Positions 43,798-55,422 are shown, counted from the first letter of the stretch. The stretch is DNA of 64,000 nucleotides from Rhodosorus marinus (GCA_029953675.1 JAMWBK010000007.1:1488001-1552000); one strand, 5' to 3'. Numbers and translations are program-made. The notes: generated from the sequence alone by a model not told the origin.

Positions 43798-45836
43798 TTA
43801 CGCTATACTCTAGTTTACCAACAACAACATCACAGTCCCTCTTCCTCTCCCCGCCCCCTCTACCCCCACCAAACTTCCTCAAGACTTACAACAACCCTCC
43901 TCTCCCACTAAAACCCCTTCCTCCCTCCTTCCCACCCTCCTCTCAACCTTACCACTCTCAACACGTCCTTTTTAACATTCCACTGTGAAACACTGAAATG
44001 TTCCCTTAAACCCACCCCACCCCCCCCCTAGGAAAACCTACACCCAATCACAAACCCAGTCTCTCTTCCACACCCCACCCCCCCCCCTTCTTCCTTTTTA
44101 CTTCCTTCCTGCTTTTTCAAAAACCAAATTGTATCCCCCCGTTACCAACCTCGTCGATTGAAAAATGAAGCGTCCTCTAGAACATCCATTTACCCCTTAT
44201 ACAAAATTACAAAACATAACTATTTAAAAACAATTAAATATGGAACGCTTTTAAGAAAGTTTGTTTGATTTTATATGGGGGGTATGAAATTAAATTAGAG
44301 ATTGACCGACGGTTTGTAATCCGAAATGAGACAATAGGCACTAGGGGTAGGACTGAGCGGAAGACTGCCGCCCCGTCCTTTACTGTAAGGACTCTCCTAG
44401 AATCTTCTTTCTTCTTTCATAAATCTTTGTTTTTTCTTCTTTTTTTCCTTTTTTCACGTTTGGAGGTAAAACCTTTCATGTTTCTTAGAAGAAATAATAA
44501 AGGGATATAGACTTGTTGGCCCTTTTAATATGTGTACAGGCGACGATTTTTGTTTTGCATAATTTTACCAGACTTGAAAGGGGGGGGAGGAGGGGGTGTG
44601 AGTGGGGGCTAGTTCAGCTTGACATTGTCCGGGCAATTATTCTTTATTACTATATTTATGGGCATTTATGGTCTGCTTTAAGACGATGTAGATGAGGGGT
44701 AGATACTGTCAGCTTTTTAACCCTTCCTGCTATTTTTTCCGCCTTGTCATTTTCAGCGAAAAAATAGATCTTCGCCGGGGGAATTTCACCAATCATATTC
44801 TTGTAAATGAATATCAGGGAGATTTTTCCCATGATATTCTAAAATATTTTCCAGGTTTTCAGGGGAGAGCCAGGTTCTTGCCGGCATATTGATAGGATGT
44901 ATCGAGTGGACCTTTTAGAAACTTCGAATTAATTTGATTTAAGTGATTGAGGTGTCAGTACGTCGTAACTGATGACAACTTTTTTTCCACGGAGAAATTG
45001 CCTGGGAACTCGAAGATATTCATGGAGGTTCATAAAAAATAGTTTAATATTATATATTTTAAGCCAATAAAGTCTCTGATTGAAGTGATGTCAGAAGCTT
45101 AACCAATGGATGAAGAGTATCAATCTCATCAGACCACTTATCGTCGGAAGATCGGGCGCGATCTCTTTCGAGAACGTTTTTGTACCCTCACTCGATACTT
45201 CTTTGCGCCAATGGAGAACGAAACCTTACCCACGATCACCTGCTCTTTAAGTCAATTGGATAATCGCAACAACGGAACGACTCAAAATCTCAAAACCATC
45301 AAGAAAGCAATAATAAAACCAGAAAAAAATGATGTGCTGCCGTATCCTCATGTTCCCTTATTGCCCACCGGCACCCCTCCCTTTGTAGCTACGCATCAGC
45401 ACCCTATGAACACGCAAATTTCCAAACAAAAAATTCGTAGCAGGCAGAAAATTGTATATCTCACCGAACCCCTCAAAAAAGAATAACAAAACAATAATTA
45501 TCCAAAGAAAATTTGGGGCCAAGTTCTCCGATCTATTTACTCCGCACACATCGATCTTGCGGAGTAGATACGACTGGGATTACTCCGCAAACCATCGAAA
45601 TAAGAACGAAAAATACCTGTTTTGCTACTCGTATGTTTACTTTAGATCGCTTTGGCTAATCTTGGCCAGAAGCGATGCCGAGGCACAACCATTCAGGAGT
45701 TCAAACGTTGCCTTGGTTGAGAGGGGGGGGGGTGGGCCGATGAGAAGATGGGAGGGCGATGGGCTGATATTTTGTTTTCTAAAAATTGAAAGAGAGTAAA
45801 CGGAATTCGGGTTGGTTGGGTAGGAGGGGGAAGGTT
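43798..45836. other. Intergenic, poly-C runs and AT-rich block
   Basis: Several C-runs lie at 44000-44095. 44200-45080 is AT-rich. An open frame at 45106-45486 has no recognisable product. A G-run is at 45723-45731. Confidence 0.4.
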
Positions 45837-46464
45837 ATGTTGAAACTTTCTCCATTGGAGTTTTTAGATACGGCTCTGGCCTGGTTAATCAGTACGTACG
45901 TGTTCGGAGGTGATATTGATCGAGGTGCGAAAGGGTTTGTAGTTTGGAAAATGCGTAGAGTGTGCAGCGGCTGTGTGTATCGAGCGGCTCCCTAATATGT
46001 GGGAATGGCTTAGTGGGCAGTGGCTCATGGAATCTGTAGCGGAAGAATGAAGCATTAAAGGGGATATTTAGATTCATGTATTGCCAGAGGGAGGCTTAGA
46101 GGACAGCTTAGAAATCCTAAGACTGTAGTGGATGGTGGGTTAGATTTTAGATTTAGTGCAGATGGAATGCAAGTAAGCTCACGGGCATGGCTATGGCTTC
46201 TCCGTCCTAGGACATACCCAACCGGCGGTTTTGTTAGTTTTGCCATGGAGCGCACGGGACTGAATTGGCTGAAATGAAACTCCTCAGGTTAGATTTACGT
46301 TCCATGGCACGTAGGTGACGAGCAAGGTCATTGTACGAGAACCGTGTCACACAGGGTCCCGACTTGGATGGCAAGTGTATCAAGCTTTCGCAACCAATTT
46401 TGTTCCACCATTTTCTGATATTGAGATTGGCTTGGTTGGCTGGGGTGTATGCGGTCCGGATTGA
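45837..46464 (+). CDS. Small unknown gene, three short exons
   Basis: Predicted exons 45837-45891, 46072-46172 and 46315-46464 with introns of 180 and 142 nt; phases 1 and 0 match and give 101 residues. Exon 1 reads MLKLSPLEFLDTALAWLI; exon 2 contains LRNPKTVVDGGLDFRFSADG; exon 3 contains VIVREPCHTGSRLGWQ and ends at a TGA. No family is recognised. Exon 3 is the least certain: alternative acceptors or a donor inside it (after GWQ) would link to further open frames downstream (46476-47160), so the gene may be longer. The evidence is frame continuity and splice words only. Confidence 0.42.
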
Positions 46465-48017
46465 AACTCGACGATATATCTCAGTCTGTTTTCAGTGACT
46501 TGGCTTGGCGGGTGCGAAAGTCGCGCAACGTACATGAATCCACAGCTTCAAACAGTAGGCGCAGTGTTCGGGCTCTTGTTGACTGGGACATCACCGGACA
46601 TCGGCAACAGGTGCTAAGCTGCGGTCGCGTTGTGGAATCCAGAAAATTATAGATCACCGTGATCGCCCAGGCTGAAAGGGTGAAGCTGTGTGGTGCTCGA
46701 CCATTGTCCCGAGGCCCGAACAAGTTACTCTCGCATTGCCAATGGAGAGAGCCTCAATGACTTCCGTTTTGGACCACTGCTTTGTGAAGTCCCAATTAGA
46801 ACGTCGCCGCGGACGTTCTCAGTATTCATTGTTTCTCTGGAGTGCTCCCCATATAACTCGACCAGCCAAACCGCGCGCCAACAGACTCCCAATAGGCAGT
46901 TTCTACGGGTCAGGCTGACCCTCGTGCGATCAGGTGACGCAATGACGAGAACAACAGAGACTAGAGGCCCCTCAATGCTTGCTGGAGTGTTTAGCAAACC
47001 GAGCCACACTCAAAGTGGCAGCACTGACAGTCAAGCATCTAGCACCCTTGCCGATTATGAGCCCTATGACTGCCTGTCTCTATTGGAGCATCCGCGTTGT
47101 ACAGCTCCAAAATCGCTGGCCCAATCGACGTCGTGGCAGTTCCTCAGCTCGAAACGGTGTTGAGGAAATTGGACCCTGAGGGTTGAACCAGAGGCTGAAT
47201 ACAGCCGTATTCAAGACAGGTATATTCCAGCATTTCACCCGCAATCCCTTGTTCCAATGGCAGATTTCACAAAGCACGTGCCAGCCGCGAAGCCCCTACA
47301 GCGCCACCCACTGGTAGAGTCGCAAGGTGCAAGGTGCGCTTCCTGCCATAAAGGAAGCCTCCTATCAACCATCCAGGGATCCATACGACTCGACTGAATC
47401 CTCCTTTGGTCTTCACAAGTTTCATGCATCAGTTCATCTTCGATTTCATGGCGGACATCATTCGTCTTGCTCATCTGTTGAGATCTCGTCTGACTCGAAG
47501 GCTGTACTGAGCTCTGCCAGGTACGCAGCTGCTTGCGGTTCTGAACTCCCGCTGCTCCTTGGGTCCCGCGAGCCAGGGATGACAGTTTCTAAACTCCATT
47601 AGTTATGAAGCTACTTCTTCATTGGCAGACCTATCGTTATCCACACGTGTAGTGAATCCTACTGTGATTAGACTTTGTCAGCTCTCGGATTTTCACATCG
47701 ATTCAACTATCTAGTTATCAATGACGAGTCGATAAGCTCCTTCTCACGTCTTCACAAGCCCTACTTTGCAGCGCCTCTCCAGAAAGGCACCATCCGCGTT
47801 GTACCTTTTCCAATGATTGTCCCATTCGATGTCCCACACCGCCGTGGCGGTGTTGAAATGGGTTTGAGGAGTTGGAACGGGTGGATTTGTTCGCTAGTTG
47901 AAGGGAAGGAAGATCGCTGGTCTCTCTGGAAGACATGATCAATGAAAATCTCGTTATGAGGTATCTTGCTCTCCTTTGAAGGAAAATCTTTTCTAGTTCG
48001 TCTGGATCTGAAGGAAG
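46465..48017. other. Open but unresolved region
   Basis: 46690-47163 holds a plus-strand frame of 157 codons with a Ser/Thr-rich, coding-like end (SGSTDSQASSTLADYEP). 46476-46600 is also open. Frames shift repeatedly, so either a continuation of the gene upstream with introns I could not place, or a decaying gene. A small minus-strand frame (47267-47425) is listed separately. Confidence 0.35.
47267..47425 (-). CDS. Possible 52-residue membrane protein
   Basis: ATG-started minus-strand frame, reading MKLVKTKGGFSRVVWIPGWL then IGGFLYGRKRTLHLATLPVG and a Gly/Ala-rich end GGAVGASRLARAL. The pattern of a Gly-rich hydrophobic stretch, a YGRKR turn and a second Gly-rich stretch resembles small hairpin membrane proteins of mitochondria, but I cannot assign a family. 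It could be one exon of a larger gene, or chance. Confidence 0.3.
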   Translation of the reverse strand: MKLVKTKGGFSRVVWIPGWLIGGFLYGRKRTLHLATLPVGGAVGASRLARAL

Positions 48018-48410
48018 ATGACTGGGAATGAGCTCGTGAAGGGTAAGCCGAAATCGATTGAGATCAGGGAGGAGAAGGAGAGGATCATCGCGAGGAATAC
48101 AGCTTTTCTTGAAAAAGAAAGCGGCCGAGCTTTTGATAAAGCGTTGAATGTGAGGTTTTCCCACTGATACGAAACGAGGAACCGGACCAGGCGCGGAGGA
48201 AGCGGCTAACTTCTTTCGATTGTGTCGTTTTCGATCTACCGCAGCGTCGACGGCCGCGCTTGGGACCATTCGATTCAGCATTTGAACACCCTAAGGCAAA
48301 CGGTAAAAATTTTCTTTTGCTCTTGGGTGCATGCGGTTTTCTTTACTTTTGGACGTACAGGGCTAGGACGGTGCAGTAGCCTCGAGCGCTTTTGGGAGCC
48401 AGTCTGTTGA
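48018..48410 (+). CDS. Small unknown upstream gene or spliced uORF, three exons
   Basis: Exons 48018-48149, 48245-48302 and 48361-48410, phases 0 and 1, 79 residues. Exon 1 reads GKPKSIEIREEKERIIARNT, charged and helical; exon 2 RRRPRLGPFDSAFEHP; the last exon ends FWEPVC at a TGA. The second intron is only 58 nt, shorter than others here. The TGA is followed after three bases by the ATG of the next gene, in the same frame. It may be a separate small protein, a long upstream ORF of the next gene, or its true N-terminus if the last exon is mis-modelled. No family recognised. Confidence 0.45.
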
Positions 48411-48413
48411 ACC

Positions 48414-49603
48414 ATGCGTTTCACCAGCTTCTTCTTGAAAGAGGAGGCGATTAGAGAGGAGGCCAGCAAAGAATCCATGGAAGAGGCCAAGGCGGAGAAC
48501 CATATTGCGGAGGTTAGCGAGGGTAAGCTCGTCGAAACCCTCGACGAGCAGTTGAAAGAGCTCGTGGCACTCAAGAAGTATAGACGGGAATCCGCTGCAG
48601 TCGACTGGTACCCAAGGGATCTGGAGAACGTCTACCTTGCTGCTAGATCGTCCAGCTCCCTAACCGAAGCCCGTGAAAAAATCCGAAAGATTAGGCTTAG
48701 AAAAGAGCTAGAGGCCGTCCTCGATTGGGAGAGTGATGGAGGCATGATCCGAGCACTCGGGCAGTACGATCCGTCTCGTATTGTACGCTCTCTCTCTCCG
48801 ACTTCCCACTTGTTTCTCAAAAACGCATTCAGATCAAAGGCCAAAATAGCTGACGCTCATTACTTTCATGCTCCAGCCGCCGCCGCCGAAACTTCCGTTC
48901 TTTCGTAGGCTACAATGGATCGCTGACCGTCGCACTTACTTTCGAGCGGCGGGATTCTTCTTCGGCGTTTCCTTCTGCATTTTTGGGTACATTGCGGCCG
49001 CTTCAAGCGTGACCAGAAAGGCCTCCAAACCACTTCTGACTGTTTTCCACAATCTGGTTTCTCTGCTCAACAGTTTTCGAGAAGTTTCGCGAAGTCGTCA
49101 AGTCCGGGACAACTGCAAGCGGGAGATTACGATCCTTGAAGAAGAGACGGAGGAGTTGAACGAAAAGCTCCAAAGCGCGAATGAGAGGCTAATCGACGGC
49201 ATTCCAGCTCTCTTGGCTGATCTGAAAGAAGGTTTGCTGCGCAGAGTCTAAAATTGCTCTGATTTGGCTTCCCGGTTTTCTTACGTTGATACGAGTTAAC
49301 TTGTTTGTGCCTCTCCGCAGTTCCGAAGGAGGAGACCTCAGGACGAGGTGTCTTCTCAATTTTCTCCGGTGAGCGCGAAGTAGAACCGCACAAACTCTTC
49401 TGCAATTCTTGCATTTCTCATGACGCTGTATACGGTTGGATCTCATAGGTTCCACTGGACATAGTCAAGAATCAAATGACCTGGTCCCTGTCCGAAACTG
49501 GGTGGAAAGGGCGTTCGCAGATAATGCGTCTCCAGCCGATAAGGTTGGAGAGGTCAGCAGCGACGGGAGTGTTGGCACAAGCCCCGCCCCACCATTGATC
49601 TAA
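48414..49603 (+). CDS. Unknown single-pass membrane protein with coiled coil, four exons
   Basis: Exons 48414-48782, 48877-49231, 49321-49368 and 49449-49603; introns 94, 89 and 80 nt; phases 0, 1 and 1 match; 308 residues. The N-terminus is charged and helical (EEAIREEASKESMEEAKAEN), followed by VDWYPRDLENVYLAARSSSS. Exon 2 starts PPPPKLPFFRRLQWIADRR and then has one membrane segment, YFRAAGFFFGVSFCIFGYIA, and a later coiled coil (REITILEEETEELNEKLQSA). The C-terminus is Ser/Asp-rich and soluble. Architecture (basic turn, one helix, coiled coil) suits an organelle-membrane tether. I do not recognise a family. The intron at 48783 removes an overlapping ATG frame that would otherwise look like a second gene. 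Confidence 0.6.
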
Positions 49604-51872
49604 TTCGAAATGTGTATAGTTAATACTGTCATCGTCCCCCGGATTTGTAATTCGCGGGAGTAGACACTGCTCATGAACTGGAGAACAACTCTACTCCCGA
49701 TGCTGGACTTGCTGGCTTAGCTACTGGAGATCAAGCTGCTTTCAGCCTTGTATGGGAGCCTCGCATTTTTCTTCCAACTCAGCCACCTGGAGTTTGAAAT
49801 GCGCTGATCGTTGAGTTGGCATTTTGCTCTCCCGACTCCTTCCGGAAGAGGTAGGGTTGACAGCTGTTCCGCGATTCATACACGTCTCCTTCCGTTCGCT
49901 CGTTTCTAATGAAAAATCCGCTCTCAGGAATACTAGCCTGCGGCTCAAGATTAGCTACGGTGGAAGATTGGAAGAGATACAATCTCGTGAGCGATCAACG
50001 GAGTCCTCTGGTTGCGGAAATCCAATCACAGGTTCAAATGCAAATGTGCTAAAACCATGACTACTAGCAGAAATTGAACGAATACATCTGCCGCGAGGAG
50101 TTGCTTTCATTTGAAACGATTGCCCGGGTCGAAGTTGCCGTTTCCCCTGACTTGAAACTCACGAAGCATTGATTATTGCAGAGCTCCTTACGGGTGGCTT
50201 TCTGGTGACGACATCTCCACCGCCCTTGGCATCTGTGGAGTCTTGATATGGAACACAACAAAACAAACTAGTTCAACTTGTTTTCAGGCGAGCAGACCGT
50301 CTCTACCATATCTTTCAGACCACCCAGTGGGTTGGTGAAGATGGGTCTAGCAGTGGTTGCGGCTTGATCCTGGGGAGATATGCAATTGCTTGATGAAGGC
50401 TTGAGGGACAAGTGGTCTCGCCATATCCGGACGAGCAAAAGCCACCCTCTGCTCGAATACGACTAGTGCACCAAGAACCAAAACAAGGTTGTAATGGAAT
50501 CCGCGAATTTTGGGCAAGATTCCCATACTTCATTTTCTTTCTATATTTAAAAGAAAGCAATAAAAATGGATTTCATCTTTTCATAAAATATTCATGGAAC
50601 TGTTCCCCGATGAACCGAACTCAAGCGATTTAATTAAGATCATCCAATGAAATTTGTATTCCAATGAAATCGCCTAAAACAATTCCAATTTTTCAACTCA
50701 ATTTGGAAAGTTTTTGTAATCTAAACCCGAAAACGAGAATTGCGTGGATGAAATAGATTGGAAATAATTTCTTATTGGCTATTTGCACAGTGTCGTAACG
50801 GCACATGTCTTGGAATGGATGGAAAGTCTTGTATCGTAGTGAATAGCCACCAATCTATGGAGGTCCAGCTCGGGGTTTGAAACGAACTCGCGGTGGCAAA
50901 CAGAGCAATTTGCTCTGTTACAAGACAAGAATTAGCTGCAGCCTCAGATACTGGTGTGCAGCCAGAGGCCGGAGCTCCATGTCGAAGTTTGTTCAAGGGC
51001 CACAAACGACATAAGGAACGAACATCAGCGTCAAGAGTCTGAATTATCCCCTGTTGGTCGGGGAAGCAGGACAATGCCAAGCCGGCAACGAACTCCTCCT
51101 CCCCTCTTCTACTTGTTGAAAAGATCTGAAAAGAATCAATAGTCAAAAAGTTTGAATGCGTCAGTCCGTTGGTGATTTTCTTGACCGTCCTGCTGGTGAA
51201 TCTACGAATCGGATGGTTCAGAGAGAAAAATGCATTGAGTTTTGAAAGGCTGACGGGGTTTGTTTTTCAAGGGACGATGAAGCAGTGAATCCATAACAAA
51301 GGACGCAGGCACTGGAAAACTTATTGGACAGGTTCGCATAGATGCCTTTCCGAAGAATTCGCATGGCCGCTGGCCGTCCGAGAACGAAGTGAGAGGCGGT
51401 AGCTTCAGTTCGTATCTTAGATATGGAGGCTGTGAGGGAACGGGATCAACGCGGCCGTTTTTGTTTAACGGACCAGAACATCGGCCACACGTTCTGAAAA
51501 AAAGGCGTGGGCGACTTCAGATACTGATCTGGACGACCGGCCAATCTTGGGGAGACCCTAGAATGGAATGCGACTTCCGCATTCCGTTTTGAGTTACCCA
51601 AAACTCCTCTGCATTGTTCCGAGAGCAGATGTAACATAGGGTATCGCATGCCGCATGTGTGATGAGATACAGTGACAAATGGACTTCCTCTGGTCTGAGG
51701 CAGCGTAGAAGGAATGCACAGTTGAAAGACTACATAAGAGTCGATCAATTCAGATGCAGATGTCAGGACTTCTCCCAGAGGCTCGGAAGAGCAAGGCAGT
51801 TACTCGGATAGCAAGGGGCAAAAGCAAGGAAACGTTTTTACGTCGTTGTATTATCAGCCCGCTCGATCGAAA
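49604..51872. other. Intergenic, no confident gene
   Basis: Mixed short frames on both strands, none recognised. 50520-50780 is AT-rich. The last 140 bp before the first HLIP-like gene should hold its promoter, with a weak TACATAAG at about 51731-51738. Confidence 0.4.
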
Positions 51873-52184
51873 ATGGCATTCGTTTCTGGAAGCAGCTTTG
51901 TGGGACAGAGGAATGGAGGAAAGCATCAGATATGTAAACGCGATGTGACCTGCGCTACAGTGAAGATGATGGCGAAGAAAGAAAGCACCAAGGAGGAGGA
52001 GAACATCATCGTCACTCTGGATGATCTGAAGCGGGATGAGAAGCGAAGTGGATGGACCTTCCACAGCGAAAACTGGAATGGGAGGATCGCAATGCTGGGG
52101 ATGATCATTGCCATCGGAACCGAGCAGATCAATCCCGCTCATCCCACTATTGCCCAGCAGATCGGTGCTCTCATCGGACAGTAA
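51873..52184 (+). CDS. HLIP-like one-helix chlorophyll-binding protein, copy 1
   Basis: Intronless, 103 residues. High-light-inducible/one-helix proteins bind chlorophyll and carotenoid in thylakoids and protect photosystems or carry pigment during assembly. The leader MAFVSGSSFVGQRNGG has Phe at position 3 and a basic Cys-Lys-Arg stretch, a red-type plastid transit peptide; the mature part probably starts near VKMMAKKE (about 30-37). The single transmembrane helix carries the chlorophyll-binding ENWNGR at 66-71, followed by IAMLGMIIAIGTEQINPAHP and the conserved end GALIGQ. This is the most diverged of the five canonical copies in its linker (KKESTKEEEN). First member of a six-gene cluster; short light or stress control is likely but not shown here. 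Confidence 0.92.
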   Translation: MAFVSGSSFVGQRNGGKHQICKRDVTCATVKMMAKKESTKEEENIIVTLDDLKRDEKRSGWTFHSENWNGRIAMLGMIIAIGTEQINPAHPTIAQQIGALIGQ

Positions 52185-52961
52185 TGCAAAAATGCTCTGG
52201 TGAGCTACACGGAGGCTCTGTATATATAGTACAATCAGTACACACTCACAGATCGTGAAGCTTACACTACGGAATTTGCACTGAATAGATTTAAACTCAT
52301 GAAAAAATTACTCTGTTCGTAAATGAAAAGGATTTGTTTCTAGTTATATACAACGGGACTCAAGGAATGACAACCGACCTTAAGAATCGTGCATGTTATT
52401 GGCGACGGCCGTTGTCCAAACAAGACAATCTACCGGTTGGTCAAGTAAACCAACCAACTAGTGAAATTATGACGGTAACGTGCAAGCGCGTTGCTGTTAT
52501 GCTTGAGCCTAGATGACCCAACTGATTACAGATGGTGAGGTTCGCCTAGCACTAGTGTGGACATATAGGTCTGTAGCACGCCTGTATCAAGGTACCTCTG
52601 AGGCAGCGGGCATGTGAGGCTAACCAGAGAACCTGCCGAACCACCTGAATTTCAACAGCGATAAGCGGAGGTGGATACAAACACTCCCCGAGCCTTTCTG
52701 CAATGATCGGCAAAAGTGTTCGCAACGGGATGTGGGGGGGGAGTTGTTGAGTCACCCTCAAGGATTAGGGTTCCAGTTCAGCATGCTCAAGGTTAAGCGG
52801 TTGGAAGATGATGCTGGGGACATCGGTAACTGGTGCGATAACTTGGGTATCACACGGGGGGAGTTTGCAGCGTTATATGTGATCCTCGAATAGTTCATTT
52901 ATAGTTAGTGTACAAGCTTCAGCTATCGGCGCATCCCGCGCCTGAAAGAGCTGTTTCTTTC
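52185..52961. other. Intergenic with part of a duplicated segment
   Basis: Between convergent copies 1 and 2. Contains the segment 52376-52472, which has a second copy at 55762-55859. A G-run is at 52733-52741. Confidence 0.5.
52376..52472. repeat. Dispersed repeat, copy A
   Basis: Shares CGACGGCCGTTGTC, AAACAAGA and CCGGTTGGTCAAGTAAAC in order with 55762-55859. Lies 3' of HLIP-like copy 1. The match suggests that a block including an HLIP-like gene was duplicated. Confidence 0.75.
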
Positions 52962-53249
52962 TTACTGCCCGATCAAAGCTGCCAGCTGCTTCACAACCGT
53001 TGTATGCTCCAAGTTGAGTTGTTCAGTTGTGACGACGACGGCCGGTCCCAACATCGCTAGCCTCCCATTCCACTGTTCACTGCGTAAGGTCCACCCAGTC
53101 CCCTTCTCAGCAAGCATTCTGACCATTTGATCGTCACCACAAAGTGTCATTGCCTTCAACTTCGGTGTGCTGGTCCTCTTGCAGGCCGACCGCTTGAACG
53201 CCATCCTGGGCGACACCACGCTGCTTATTGAATCAGTTACGAACGCCAT
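52962..53249 (-). CDS. Divergent HLIP-like protein, copy 2
   Basis: Intronless, 95 residues. Starts MAFVTDSISSVVSPRMAFKR, keeping the MAFV start but with a different transit peptide. The pigment-binding EQWNGR at 58-63 and AMLG are kept, but the helix continues PAVVVTTEQLNLEHTTVVKQ: a proline follows AMLG directly, and the INPAHPT loop of the other copies is changed to LNLEHTT. The preceding DLKxDEKR linker is replaced by QMVRMLAEKGTGW. The frame is intact and the C-terminus still ends ALIGQ, so the protein is probably functional but specialised, or beginning to decay. Second in the cluster, opposite orientation to copy 1. Confidence 0.88.
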   Translation of the reverse strand: MAFVTDSISSVVSPRMAFKRSACKRTSTPKLKAMTLCGDDQMVRMLAEKGTGWTLRSEQWNGRLAMLGPAVVVTTEQLNLEHTTVVKQLAALIGQ

Positions 53250-54978
53250 TTCGAAGTGGTTTTTCCTTCTCCAAAGTCGCTCGTTACTAAAGTCAGTCTC
53301 TCAACCCCCCCCCCACCGCGGATTCTCATCACCACCAAATTTCCACGGTCACCTCCCCCACTCCGAAGAGCACTGAATTCCCCCCTTTAAGTACCTGTAC
53401 CTGTTCTGATTCTCTAACGCATACCCTACACTCCCCCCCCCCCCCATGACCGCCGAATGTATACGAAAGCCATTTAAATTGAATTCGAAAATAATTTCTT
53501 CCATTCTATCAAAAAAGTAGACCAAAAGGTCCTCCGAGATATTGACATGGGACGTTCAATGCCAAAAATATTTCTATAATATTCATAAGTATATATTGAA
53601 AAATGAAAGAAATACTGCCCAAAGCCCAATCAAATTGAGCTTATCGAGAATTATCCAATGATATTCCACAAAATGTCAATTCCGGATATTTTCAATTGTA
53701 AACCCATTTTTCTCCAAAATAATTTAATAATTACCAATTATGAAGAGTTACGTTCATCGTGTACAATCAATTTCCATTAGATCTAGAGGATAAGATTGAA
53801 ATTATCTTAAATTTTAACAGGCCAAAATATCCTTCGGATTTTTTTGCAACCACTAGATGCATTGTTTTATCAATTCTTCAAGTTTGATTAGGTTTTCAAA
53901 ATATTTAAAATATTCATTGCTTCGTTTATCCAATAGTATTTAACTTTTAGACGTGGCGGGAGTGATTTCGGTGTTTTATTCGATCGTATATATCAAGTTT
54001 TAGAAGAAAAAGAAGATGAAAGGAGAATGAATGGACCGTTGCACAAATATTGATAACTTATTGGTTGTTGGTTTAACGCCTCTACAAAAGTGTCGTATTG
54101 ATCTGTTGATATTGGCCATCGATTTTGAAGTAGGAGATAGTTGTCGATCCGTATCTTCAAGACAATCGTCAAATCAGCATCCGGATACAATCTGGTCATG
54201 ATTGAGAAATGAATCAGTTTGTGAGTCGTCTTGCAATGCGGATTAGATATCGATTTGAGAATTCTGCCGATTAGACAGAATGATCGCGTTTTTTCACGGT
54301 AGAGTAGGCGCAATATGGTGAGTTATCGGCGGAACCAATGTTGTCGTTTTTTGTCGCGGGTATAATGTGCTCTATCGGCGTTGGAAACCAGTGTTTGTTC
54401 GTTTTCCAGAGCTGTTTATGAGGGTATCGAATCTGTTAGTCAAGTGAGTTGCACAGCACATATCTGATCGGGAAACATGGAGAGCGGGTCAACGATCTCA
54501 GGGGGAACGAGCTTCTCGAGATGGCATCTTCCGAAAGCATATCTTTCACGAGATACGTTTTGGATCCGCAGTGCGATTGTTCAGTAATTCACCGATTGAA
54601 AATCGTAGCTCCGATTTTGGTACTATGGGAATTTGTTCGCCAAGAGACATGTTTAGAGGGTAGTGTGCTACAAGAAAAACGAACGGTGGGGGGGAAGGTT
54701 GGTAGTCTCGTGCTTACATCAGCTGCTGACAAGTTGGGATGTGTTTTAGTAGGTGGGATTACGCTTTCATTAGCTGCTAAGGGTTGCGTTGTTTTCTAGT
54801 AGGTGGGATTACGCTTATTATTGCGGAAACATGTGTTTTATTTTTAGCTTTCGAGTTAGAATACAGCACTCACCATAGCAGAACGTCTAACAGGACAGTC
54901 TACTCGCAAGCTTACGAAGAAATTTACATACACACACATAGCTTATTTGCTCCACCTCTTGGAAGAAATCCAACGCGT
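53250..54978. other. Intergenic, C-runs and AT-rich
   Basis: C-runs at 53307-53316 and 53430-53445. 53450-54000 is AT-rich. A short direct repeat of TTTTAGTAGGTGGGATTACGC-like sequence lies at 54744-54767 and 54792-54815. A minus-strand frame at 53993-54313 is open but not recognised. Confidence 0.45.
54744..54817. repeat. Short tandem duplication
   Basis: AGTAGGTGGGATTACGCTT occurs twice about 49 bp apart, with flanking GTGTTTT/GTTGTTTTCT also similar. Recent small duplication. Confidence 0.7.
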
Positions 54979-55275
54979 TTACTGTCCAACCAACGCTCCC
55001 AACTGGTGAATGATGGTAGGGTGGGCAGGGTTGATCTGCTCGGTTCCAATAGCGATGATTATTCCCAACATTGCAAGCCTTCCATTCCACGCCTCACTGT
55101 AAAAAGTCCAGCCATTTCGCTTCTCATCCAATTTCAGATCGTCGAGTGTGACAATGATCTTATCATCCTTCTCGAGGGCCATCCTTACGGCAGGGGTGCC
55201 GGTGGTCCTCTTGCATGTCTGCTGCCTTCCCGCAACCCTCTGTCCAACAAAGCTACTTCCTGATACGAACGCCAT
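54979..55275 (-). CDS. HLIP-like one-helix protein, copy 3
   Basis: Intronless, 98 residues, differing by only a few residues from the copy at 57287-57583. Leader MAFVSGSSFVGQRVAGRQQT, then CKRTTGTPAVRMALEK, linker DDLKLDEKRNGWTFYS, pigment-binding EAWNGR at 61-66, helix LAMLGIIIAIGTEQ, then INPAHPTIIHQLGALVGQ. A TATA box (TATATAAAGG) lies at 55413-55422 on the minus strand, about 140 bp upstream of the ATG, so the gene has a compact promoter with a leader of roughly 110 bases. The near identity to the next canonical copy points to recent duplication or gene conversion. Confidence 0.94.
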   Translation of the reverse strand: MAFVSGSSFVGQRVAGRQQTCKRTTGTPAVRMALEKDDKIIVTLDDLKLDEKRNGWTFYSEAWNGRLAMLGIIIAIGTEQINPAHPTIIHQLGALVGQ

Positions 55276-55412
55276 TTCGATTATGAGATATTCTGCTTCC
55301 TGTCTGTGAAGTTCTCCAATAGCTGTTCTTCAGATACTTTGCTTCGTAACCTGCTTTTTGCTGCGCTGCTTAATAGACGGAGATTGACGAGGTGAAGGTG
55401 GGGTTCGGTCAC

Positions 55413-55422
55413 CTTTATATAC
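55413..55422 (-). promoter_or_regulatory. TATA box of HLIP-like copy 3
   Basis: TATATAAAGG read on the minus strand, about 140 bp before the start codon. Comparable boxes precede copies 4 and 5. Confidence 0.65.

Noticed and set aside
48868-48908. Overlapping second gene starting at ATG 48868
   Set aside because: A donor at 48783 and an acceptor at 48876 join the two frames in phase, so this is one gene.
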